Positions 7,221 to 13,878 of a DNA stretch of 14,310 nucleotides are shown one piece after another (the stretch's first letter is position 1; each line of letters opens with the position of its first letter). The position numbers were made by a program, and so were the translations under genes. This DNA comes from Desulfobulbus sp. GTDB taxonomy: Bacteria > Desulfobacterota > Desulfobulbia > Desulfobulbales > Desulfobulbaceae. The DNA is taken from assembly GCA_028684915.1 (NCBI GenBank), contig JAQUEZ010000154.1, forward strand, positions 1-14,310, given 5' to 3'. Under the pieces are notes generated by a model. That model was not told the DNA's origin. It made no database searches and saw only the letters and a program-made list of their open reading frames with translations.

Positions 7221-8210
7221 ATGATTCTAATACTGTCCAACAAATGGGATCTCACGGTCGATTTTGTAGTTATGGAGCTACAAAGCAAAGGGCATGAGTT
7301 TTTGCGGCTGAATACCGAAGATCTTATTTCTGAAAAAGCAACTATAAATCTACCTGATTTTCAAATAACTATTTCCAAAAATGGTCGAATTTATGATCTG
7401 TTGAGGGACGTAACTGTCATTTGGAATAGAAGACCAGGCAAGCCATTTGATTTTGTGCCAAATGATGAAAGACCATCTTTGGCGGTTCAGCGCTTTGTCA
7501 ATGACCAGTGGTATTCTTGGCTCGAAGCTTTGCAGCTTATTCCCGAAGTAACTTGGATTAATCATCCTGTAAATAATGATGCTATGGAAAGTAAGGTTCG
7601 CCAGTTATACCTAGCTTCAAAAATCGGATTTTCAGTTCCACAAACAGTTGTAACTAACGATCCAGCAATCATAAATACCAATATCAATAAATATAATGGT
7701 AGGGCAATTGCTAAAGCTCTTTATTCCCCTTTGATTGAAGAGCCAAATCAAGATTTTTTTATCTTTGCCAATGAAATAAGCAGCAACAATATTGAAAACA
7801 TCGACACAATTGAGCAGATCAAGCTAAGTCCATGTATAATACAAGAGCCAATACTTCCAAAAATTGATTACAGAGTTACAGTTATTGGTGATGCAGTTAT
7901 AGCAGCAAAAATTATTACGAATGACGAATCTATAATTGAATGTGATTGGCGCACACAAAAAGATGGGCTTGGATTTTATCCTTGCAAACTTCCAGCTTCA
8001 ATTGAAAGTTTATGCCGCAGTTATGTTAAAGAGAGTGGATTGTCATTCGGCGCAATAGATTTAGTTGAACAAGACGGCAAATTCATATTCCTTGAGATTA
8101 ATCCTAATGGTGAGTGGGGATGGCTTCAAAAACCATATGGATTCCCTATTGCAGAAACACTTGTTGACTTGATGATCATGCATGATAGAACCGGGGGGTG
8201 CCATGCTTAA
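7221..8210 (+). CDS. ATP-grasp ligase, MvdC/MvdD-like RiPP maturase (graspetide synthetase)
   Basis: A 329-residue ATP-grasp enzyme of the RimK/MvdD type. Such enzymes activate a side-chain carboxylate of a peptide as acyl phosphate and join it to a Ser/Thr hydroxyl or Lys amine. Motifs seen: VIWNRRP (66-72), typical of graspetide ligases; INHP..N...SK..QL..A...GF.VP.T (113-142), the usual pre-grasp segment; AKAL with a likely ATP-binding Lys (165); QEPI....DYRV..IG (208-223); DWR (242-244); and metal-binding acidic residues D280 and E292-I-N294-PNGEWGWL. The key ATP-grasp residues appear present, so it is probably active. The gene has no good Shine-Dalgarno and follows the peptide gene by 6 nt, suggesting coupled translation. 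DNA is clearly AT-rich compared with hsd and the helicase, indicating separate acquisition. Glutamate ligation to another target is an alternative, but the MvdD-like motifs and adjacent peptide favour RiPP maturation. Confidence 0.85.
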   Translation: MILILSNKWDLTVDFVVMELQSKGHEFLRLNTEDLISEKATINLPDFQITISKNGRIYDLLRDVTVIWNRRPGKPFDFVPNDERPSLAVQRFVNDQWYSWLEALQLIPEVTWINHPVNNDAMESKVRQLYLASKIGFSVPQTVVTNDPAIINTNINKYNGRAIAKALYSPLIEEPNQDFFIFANEISSNNIENIDTIEQIKLSPCIIQEPILPKIDYRVTVIGDAVIAAKIITNDESIIECDWRTQKDGLGFYPCKLPASIESLCRSYVKESGLSFGAIDLVEQDGKFIFLEINPNGEWGWLQKPYGFPIAETLVDLMIMHDRTGGCHA

Positions 8211-8844
8211 CAAAATTTTATTCATACTTTGGCCACCCTATGAGGCGAGAGTGGCAGACAAGGCAATTGCCAGAAGGAATCAAGTCATAGGTGATAACAC
8301 CCGTTGGGATGCACTATTAAACGAAATACGCACCTTGCTTCCGGAAGGAGCAAATTACGATGACTTGGATAAATATGCCAAAGATATTCAAGAATCCGAG
8401 TTGAAACGAAAAGATACTGTTGAAAATAAAGCCACTTCATTTATTTCAAGCGCTGGCATTGCAATAACTGTAATTTCTATCATTCCTGCTTTATTCGCTG
8501 AGTCTTGGGACATACCAAAAAAATGGGCACTGGTGTCAGGAATAGCTTTTTTTGTCGCAATTATATTATTGTTAGTATCAGTCTATTTTGCCATTAAAGT
8601 TCGCCTTGTTAAGGGATTTGCTCTTCCATGTGCTGATGGCTTCAAAGATTTGTTGAAAGAAGGGCAGGGCAAAATTGATGAGCGTATTGCCATAAGAATC
8701 GCATCGACAAAATGGAATGAAGATATATTAAATCAAAAAATAAATTATCTTTCGGTAGCTGAAGATCTTTTTTTGAGAGGACTGGCTTTGATTGCCTTCG
8801 CAGTTATAGTGAGTGTTTCGGGCAAATTATTGATTTGTCAATAA
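8203..8844 (+). CDS. Three-helix membrane protein of the ATP-grasp cassette, unknown function
   Basis: A 213-residue protein starting at the ATG that overlaps the ligase stop by 8 nt, preceded by GGGGGG about 5 nt upstream; an in-frame ATG at 8182 would add 7 residues and is less likely. Predicted membrane helices are at about 79-98, 108-131 and 190-209. Before the first lies a charged helix (DKYAKDIQESELKRKDTVENKATSF), and between helices 2 and 3 a ~58-residue charged soluble region. The pattern of an Arg/Glu-rich helix running into a paired hairpin recalls SLATT-like membrane modules found as pore-forming effectors in defence systems; I cannot confirm membership. It could also be an immunity, export or sensing partner for the modified peptide. 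It is AT-rich like the ligase, so the two probably arrived together. No transporter ATPase or peptidase motif is visible. Confidence 0.75.
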   Translation: MLNKILFILWPPYEARVADKAIARRNQVIGDNTRWDALLNEIRTLLPEGANYDDLDKYAKDIQESELKRKDTVENKATSFISSAGIAITVISIIPALFAESWDIPKKWALVSGIAFFVAIILLLVSVYFAIKVRLVKGFALPCADGFKDLLKEGQGKIDERIAIRIASTKWNEDILNQKINYLSVAEDLFLRGLALIAFAVIVSVSGKLLICQ

Positions 8845-8863
8845 ATTGATAAATTGTAGCGCT

Positions 8864-8867
8864 GGAG
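8864..8867 (+). promoter_or_regulatory. Ribosome binding site deciding a TTG start
   Basis: GGAG lies 6 nt before the TTG at 8874. There is no ATG or GTG between the upstream in-frame stop (8850) and this point, so the TTG start of the nuclease gene rests on this site. Confidence 0.6.
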
Positions 8868-8873
8868 ACAGTA

Positions 8874-9656
8874 TTGCTCGTTTATAATTTTACATATCTG
8901 GGTAATGACGGCCAAGTGATTTGGCATGGCAAGAGCGTTGACGACCAGGGAGAATTCAACGCTTATTTGTCCGGGCCAGCTCGTAGCCGCCTGTTCGACG
9001 AAGGTCAACGAACTCAGTATGAGGCCGATTTGCGAGCGCTTGCCACAACGGAAATGGCCTCTGATACGATCACTCGGCTACTGGCTTCTGAGCCTGTCAA
9101 GGAACCGTGGGAAGTCGGCGAGGCCCTTGCCGAGTGTCTTCTTGAGGAAGAACGAGGGATAAAGTTCCCGTGGAATACCGAGCGGGATAAACGAACACCA
9201 AAGGCTAGTCTGCCAGGTGCCGACGTTGTCGGGTTGATGGAGGATGGGGAAGAAGCGCTGTTGGTCCTGGGGGAAGTGAAGACTTCGAGCGATGCGAATA
9301 ATCCTCCCCAGGTGATGGCCGGCAAGAGTGGGATGATCCACCAGTTGGATAATCTCGCCACGGATATCTCGGTACATAACTGCCTGCTGAAATGGCTGCA
9401 TCCAAGGTGTAAGGATACCGATTTCTGGCCGCTGTACGAAAAAGCCGCGAAAAGATATCTGGCCTCCGGTGGGCGGGCAATCAAGCTGGTCGGTATGCTG
9501 ATGCGCGATACGGCGCCGAACGAGCTTGACCTGAAAAATCGCGCCAAAGACCTGGCTACCAAGGTATCGGCTCCAACGGAAGTAGAGCTGGACGCCTGGT
9601 ACTTTCCTACCCCCATTGAAGATTGGCCGGTTGTTGTCCAGGGGGGGGCGGTATGA
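8874..9656 (+). CDS. HamA-like PD-(D/E)xK nuclease (Hachiman-type, DUF1837-like)
   Basis: A 260-residue protein, probable nuclease partner of the helicase encoded next. A restriction-endonuclease-fold active site is visible: GADVVG with D117, then a hydrophobic strand and GEVKTS with E134 and K136; an upstream helix, GEALAECLLEEE (82-93), may add a metal-binding Glu. The segment GKSGMIHQLDNL (150-161) follows, as a helix with Gln often does in this fold. Size, active-site position and a 4-nt overlap with a large SF2 helicase fit HamA of Hachiman, where a HamA-HamB complex senses DNA damage or phage DNA and HamA degrades DNA to abort infection (known for the family). Assignment to Hachiman rather than another nuclease-helicase pair is by architecture. 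It starts at TTG, 29 nt after the membrane-protein gene. Base composition rises sharply in GC here, marking a new module boundary. Confidence 0.7.
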   Translation: MLVYNFTYLGNDGQVIWHGKSVDDQGEFNAYLSGPARSRLFDEGQRTQYEADLRALATTEMASDTITRLLASEPVKEPWEVGEALAECLLEEERGIKFPWNTERDKRTPKASLPGADVVGLMEDGEEALLVLGEVKTSSDANNPPQVMAGKSGMIHQLDNLATDISVHNCLLKWLHPRCKDTDFWPLYEKAAKRYLASGGRAIKLVGMLMRDTAPNELDLKNRAKDLATKVSAPTEVELDAWYFPTPIEDWPVVVQGGAV

Positions 9657-12600
9657 CTTCCTGGATACTGGATAGCCTTAATCCTGAGCTGTTGCAGCGC
9701 GCTCGCACCGAGGCGTCACGCCGCTTGCTCGATAGTGCGTTGGGATTGGTCAGAGAGCGGGAAGACGACAGCAATCTTCTTTTTGTTGCGGAGGCCATGG
9801 AGTTAGCCGTCATCGACCTCTTGGACAATGAAATGGCGCTTGATTCTCTCCGGCAGGTGAGCGCTGAAGCCTTCCAACTTCTCCGCGTTCTCCCACGGCC
9901 GGAGAGTCCCCTTGAGTCGGCAAAGGCTTGTTTGCGTCTCGCCTGCCTGGGGGTCATCGGTGAGCGTGGCGTCGATGCTCGCCGCCTGTTGAAAGAAGCA
10001 CCATGGCCCGCTCTGCCGCTGGATTCCGAGTCGTGGGGTGAACGTACCCTGGCGACTATCCTTGATGTCTGGTTACGGATCATCCGCAAGGATGGCTGGT
10101 CTGACCTCGATGCCGTACAGGCCCAGGTCGTTGCGCTTCGACAACAACAGGCAAACTATGAGGCCGAATATCTGGATACCCGGCAGTCAACGGCGCGTAC
10201 CGCCGCGTGGGAGTTGGTTGCCCTTTACCATCTATCCAAAGCAGCCGAACTACTGGCCATCTTCACTACCCAGGGAGAGATCGGCGGGCGCTTCGATGCG
10301 CGACAGCAACTGGAAGCTCAGTTCGACAGGGCTCTGACCGCCTGCGGACGTGCCGAACTGGTCGAACTGGACAGCATGGTGCGGCTCCTCGCCCGCGCGG
10401 CGCAGCAGTTGGTGGATAACTGCATCTGGACAGTAACCCGTGCTGTAAACTCTCGGGTCACACGGTTTGTCCATCATCTAGTTTCCAGGGAGACCAGCAA
10501 GCCGATCTTTGAGATGCTTCCCCCGCAACGGCGCACGTTGCGTGAGGCCGGATTGCTTGGCTCCGGTCACCGCGCGGTCGTGGTTAATCTGCCGACTTCC
10601 AGCGGCAAGACCTTTATCGCCGAATTCCGTATCCTGCAGGCACTTAACCAGTTCGACCATGAAAAGGGATGGGTCGCATATCTCGCTCCCACCCGCGCCC
10701 TGGTGAACCAGATCGCAACGCGGCTACGCCGTGATTTTGCCTCTCTCGACATCAACGTTGAAAAAGTCAGCCCGGCCCTTGAGGTTGACGGACTGGAAGC
10801 AACCCTCCTTACGGACAGGCAAGACACAACCCAGTTCCGTGTGCTGGTTACCACCCCGGAAAAGCTTGATCTGATGCTGAGGGGAGGATGGGAAGAGACA
10901 ATCGGGCGGCCTCTCACGCTGGTAGTGGTGGACGAGGCGCATAACCTCGCCCAGCCTGGACGCGGGATTAAGCTGGAATTGCTGCTGGCAACGATCAACC
11001 GCGAGTGCCGTTATGCGCAGTTCCTGCTGTTGACGCCGTTTATTCCCAATGCCGCGGAGATAGCCCGCTGGCTCGCCCCGGACAGCAACAATGACATCGA
11101 GTTGGGCGTAGATTGGCGGCCGAATGACCGGGCGATTGTACTGAGTCATCCGCGAGAGGGTGCAATAAGAGGAGATTTTTCGCTGGAGTTGGAGACGATC
11201 CATACCTCCAAGCAGACGCTGCATATTCCTGAAAACATGCCACTTGCAGCCGTAAGGCCATTGGGAGTCACCTGGTCACAGGCAAAGGGAAATGCCAGCA
11301 AGTTGGCAGCAGCCACGGCACAGGTAATGAAAGAACGTGGCCCGGTCATTGTTCTTGCACGGACGATCCCGGACACCTGGAGTCTAGCCGCCAACTTCAA
11401 GCATCCGGATAATCGACCCGTGGCAGTTCATGCCGACGTACAACTGGTGCAGCGGTATCTGGAGCGGGAATTCGGGGAAGGATTCGCCCTTTGCGGGCTT
11501 CTGGAATATGGGGTGGGGGTGCACCACTCCGGATTGTCCGATGAGGCCAAGGGGCTCATGGAGTGGCTGTTTGAAGACGAGTTGATAAGTGTGCTGGTGT
11601 CAACGACCACCATTGCCCAGGGGGTCAATTTTCCGGTTTCTGGAGTAGTCCTGGCCGCACATCAGTATCCAGGCCCACCTCCGGTAGACATCCCGCCTGA
11701 AGATTTCTGGAATCTCGCAGGCCGAGCCGGGCGTGTCGATCATGGTAGTATCGGCATCGTGGCGCTGGCGGCAACAGATGAGCGGAAGGCAGAGAAGCTT
11801 CGCAATTTCGTTGGACAGCAGGTCACATCGTTAAATTCTACGCTAATTGCAATGGTGCAAGACGCTCTCAGTCAGTGGGGACAGTTGGAATTGCATTTGT
11901 TGTATAAGAAGCCAGAATGGTCTGCCTTCTTGCAATATCTCGCACATACCTACCGTCAAATCGGAGATCCTCAACGCTTTGCCAACGAGGTAGAACAGGT
12001 GTTGCGTGGCACATTAGGATTTCAAAACCTGCGTCGAAGCAGAAGCGATTTGGCTAACCAGCTAGTGGCAAGTGTGCAGGCCTATGGCGAACGGATTTCC
12101 AGAAAACCGCTTAAGCTGGTGGATAGTACCGGATTTTCGTGGGAAAGCGTCAGCGTCACTTTAGGCAAGCTATCAGAAGAACGAATTACTGAAGAGGTTT
12201 GGGATGCTAATCGTCTCTTTGGCAGAGACAATAGGAATTTGCAAAAGCTGATGGGAATACTACTGTCCGTTCCAGAGCTGAGAGATAATCTTGAAGCCGC
12301 CACGGGCGGCCGTGGGGCAGATGGAGACCGTTTAGCATGCATGGTCAGAGATTGGGTAAATGGGGCAAATTTACCTGATATGGCACAATCATATTTTGCG
12401 ACGAAGCCTAATGGCGATCCGGTTGAACCAATTAAGGCTATGACAGATTGCTGCAAAAATGTATTCGGCAAACTCACCCAAACAGCTTCATGGGGGCTGG
12501 CTGCGCTCCAAACAATGACGTTTGGCGACAGGTTCGATCAATTGGCCGAAGCAGACCAACAAACGCTTCGCAACCTCCCTGCCCGTGTTTTCTACGGAGT

Positions 12601-12814
12601 CAATACCGACGAAGCCATTGCCCTACGGTTGCTTGGGGTTCCTCGGGGAGCTGCGCAACCGTTGGCTCAAACCTTGAATACGCCAAGAAATCTTTCTTTG
12701 CCGCAACTGCGATCCCGATTGGCACAGACCGATGCACGGATATGGACCCAATCCCTGGGAGAAAGCGGCCAAGATTATTTCAAGGTTTGGAAGATGCTGG
12801 AAGGGGTTGATTAG
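9653..12814 (+). CDS. HamB-like Ski2-type SF2 helicase (Hachiman-type)
   Basis: A 1053-residue DEAH-box helicase starting at the ATG in the ATGA overlap with the nuclease gene; a TTG at 9623 would add ten residues (mostly Gly/Cys/Pro) and is rejected. An N-terminal region of ~300 residues precedes the motor. Motor motifs: Walker A LPTSSGKT (about 312-319), TPEKLD (Ib region, near 402), DEAH 427-430, LLTPFIPN as motif III, ARTIPD (IV region), STTTIAQGVNFP (motif V) and NLAGRAGR 687-694 (motif VI). The AQGVNFP and LAGRAGR forms are typical of Ski2-like helicases. A ~350-residue C-terminal region lacks recognisable motifs. It probably unwinds or scans DNA for the adjacent nuclease; in known Hachiman systems HamB holds HamA inactive on intact DNA. 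The 3' third (from about 11820) is more AT-rich than the 5' part. Confidence 0.82.
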   Translation: MTSWILDSLNPELLQRARTEASRRLLDSALGLVREREDDSNLLFVAEAMELAVIDLLDNEMALDSLRQVSAEAFQLLRVLPRPESPLESAKACLRLACLGVIGERGVDARRLLKEAPWPALPLDSESWGERTLATILDVWLRIIRKDGWSDLDAVQAQVVALRQQQANYEAEYLDTRQSTARTAAWELVALYHLSKAAELLAIFTTQGEIGGRFDARQQLEAQFDRALTACGRAELVELDSMVRLLARAAQQLVDNCIWTVTRAVNSRVTRFVHHLVSRETSKPIFEMLPPQRRTLREAGLLGSGHRAVVVNLPTSSGKTFIAEFRILQALNQFDHEKGWVAYLAPTRALVNQIATRLRRDFASLDINVEKVSPALEVDGLEATLLTDRQDTTQFRVLVTTPEKLDLMLRGGWEETIGRPLTLVVVDEAHNLAQPGRGIKLELLLATINRECRYAQFLLLTPFIPNAAEIARWLAPDSNNDIELGVDWRPNDRAIVLSHPREGAIRGDFSLELETIHTSKQTLHIPENMPLAAVRPLGVTWSQAKGNASKLAAATAQVMKERGPVIVLARTIPDTWSLAANFKHPDNRPVAVHADVQLVQRYLEREFGEGFALCGLLEYGVGVHHSGLSDEAKGLMEWLFEDELISVLVSTTTIAQGVNFPVSGVVLAAHQYPGPPPVDIPPEDFWNLAGRAGRVDHGSIGIVALAATDERKAEKLRNFVGQQVTSLNSTLIAMVQDALSQWGQLELHLLYKKPEWSAFLQYLAHTYRQIGDPQRFANEVEQVLRGTLGFQNLRRSRSDLANQLVASVQAYGERISRKPLKLVDSTGFSWESVSVTLGKLSEERITEEVWDANRLFGRDNRNLQKLMGILLSVPELRDNLEAATGGRGADGDRLACMVRDWVNGANLPDMAQSYFATKPNGDPVEPIKAMTDCCKNVFGKLTQTASWGLAALQTMTFGDRFDQLAEADQQTLRNLPARVFYGVNTDEAIALRLLGVPRGAAQPLAQTLNTPRNLSLPQLRSRLAQTDARIWTQSLGESGQDYFKVWKMLEGVD

Positions 12815-12858
12815 CAGGCTGGGATAAATTACATCCAAAAGATTGCATGATACCATGA

Positions 12859-12923
12859 GCTGACAAAATGGAGGGCGAGGTACGTAATAGAATTCACCAC
12901 CGGATCGGTGTCGCTGACAAAAT
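12859..12923 (+). repeat. 11-bp direct repeat in the gap after the helicase gene
   Basis: GCTGACAAAAT occurs at 12859-12869 and again at 12913-12923, 54 bp apart, in the 127-nt gap between the helicase gene and the next ORF. The second copy ends 18 nt before the next start codon. It may be a paired regulator-binding site or a recombination footprint. Apart from the next gene's ribosome site, nothing else recognisable lies in this gap: no terminator hairpin or clear promoter. Confidence 0.7.
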
Positions 12924-12941
12924 ATTGGTTGGAGGCAAGCA

Positions 12942-13421
12942 ATGCCGAAACTGAAGGAGCGGAAAAAAGCCTCACGGCCTGAGTGGTGCACCTACATCTT
13001 TGAGATAACCGACCCTAAAATGGGTTACTCATTCGGCGTAAACCTGAACAAGCACCTTTCTCCGGACCCTCTTTCGGAGTATATGCGGATCGAGTTTACA
13101 GGTCGCGTCATAAAGCCTGAACAGATGAGGGGAGCATTAATAGCCTGCAGGATCTACGGTGACCGGCATTATCCAGATGTTTTGCAGAACCCAACTAAGT
13201 ACCACAACTTCAACCCCGAATTTGTCGGAATGCTCAACTATAAAAAGAATGCAGCTGATTTTTCCGGCTGGATTTCCTCCGACGCCTTTTTCTATATTTC
13301 TCACGGGATACACACAGGTATGTTCAACACGATCGATCTTTACGGTGGTACCCTTTACCACGGAAAAGCTGATATCCTGCGGATAGGCTTTGAAAAGGAG
13401 TATGACCCGGAAATTTATTAA
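12942..13421 (+). CDS. Hypothetical protein, 159 residues
   Basis: I do not recognise this protein. The start is well supported by GGAGG at 12931-12935, 6 nt before the ATG. It is a soluble protein without signal peptide or membrane helix: a basic N-terminus (MPKLKERKKASR), then a mixed alpha/beta-looking chain rich in Tyr, Phe and Gly (for example WCTYIFEI, GYSFGVNL, ISHGIHTGMFN and DLYGGTLYHGKADI), ending acidic (EYDPEIY). Two His in SHGIH and another in YHGKAD are the only eye-catching polar clusters; no catalytic motif can be assigned. It is separated from the helicase gene by 127 nt containing the direct repeat, so it may form its own transcription unit. Balanced composition and normal codon use suggest a real gene. 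Confidence 0.7.
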   Translation: MPKLKERKKASRPEWCTYIFEITDPKMGYSFGVNLNKHLSPDPLSEYMRIEFTGRVIKPEQMRGALIACRIYGDRHYPDVLQNPTKYHNFNPEFVGMLNYKKNAADFSGWISSDAFFYISHGIHTGMFNTIDLYGGTLYHGKADILRIGFEKEYDPEIY

Positions 13422-13484
13422 CAATTCACCGAGGCTAATTGTTTCAAACGCCAATGGAAGTACAGCATCCCAGCCACAATAAAA

Positions 13485-13838
13485 ATGAGCCGGCAAGCCG
13501 AGAAAGAATTTACGAGGAAGTCTGGACTGCCGGAACCGCACTTCGAGCAGCGAGAGGGATTTTTCGTCACAACCATCTGGCGTGACTGGCTGACTCCGGA
13601 GGTGCTGGCCGGATCGAACCTGAATGAACGGCAGGTAAATGCGGTACGTTATCTGAAAATAAACCAAATGATTACTAATACTATTTATCAATCAGAATTT
13701 TCAACATCGAAACGAACGGCCTCTCGTGACTTGGATGAAATGATATCCCTTGGAGTTATTGAGAAAATTGGAACCACTGGGAAGGGTGTCTACTATCGAT
13801 TGACTAAAGGGGCCACAAAGGGGCCAAAGGGGTCATGA
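13485..13838 (+). pseudogene. Remnant of an AlbA_2/ATPase-type transcriptional regulator (C-terminal winged helix only)
   Basis: The 117-residue reading frame matches only the C-terminal end of the large 'AlbA_2 / divergent ATPase' regulators (often annotated RecG-like or 'putative DNA binding domain'). The family linker is seen as KSGLPEPHFEQREGFFVTTIWR, then LTPEVL, then a winged helix: LNERQVNAVRYLK, the recognition helix around TSKRTASRDLDEMISLGVIE, and the wing KIGTTGKGVYYRL. Upstream the frame is open back to 13422, and the residues before the ATG (ATIKMSRQ) still recall the family's 'GTGI..' segment. The ~350-residue N-terminal AlbA_2 and ATPase domains are absent, replaced by the unrelated hypothetical gene. 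No good ribosome site precedes the ATG. It is most likely a 5'-truncated relic, though a stand-alone DNA-binding protein is possible. Confidence 0.65.
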
Positions 13839-13875
13839 AAGTCAAAGGGGCCATAATGGGGCCAAACGGGTCACA
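13806..13875 (+). repeat. G-rich imperfect short tandem repeat spanning a stop codon
   Basis: Repeats of the type AAAGGGGCCA recur with 9-18 nt spacing: GGGGCCA at 13809, 13820, 13847 and 13858, with variants GGGGTCA at 13829 and CGGGTCA at 13867. The array starts in the last codons of the regulator remnant (KGATKGPKGS), passes its TGA at 13836-13838 and continues to just before the next ATG (13879). Five runs of four G are present. Confidence 0.8.
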
Positions 13876-13878
13876 AGT

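Noticed and set aside
9014..9616. 200-codon - strand frame, with similar frames under the helicase gene
   Set aside because: Antisense to the nuclease gene with its visible active site; Ser/Arg-rich composition is typical of antisense frames.
9623..9652. Longer N-terminus for the helicase from TTG
   Set aside because: The extra residues are mostly Gly/Cys/Pro; the ATG in an ATGA overlap at 9653 is the normal coupled start.
13422..13441. Short inverted repeat CAATT...AATTG after the hypothetical gene as a terminator
   Set aside because: Only 5-bp AT-rich arms with a 10-nt loop and no T-tract; too weak to call.
13137..13691. 184-codon - strand frame
   Set aside because: Antisense to the 159-residue gene, the following gap and part of the regulator remnant; no ribosome site or domain.
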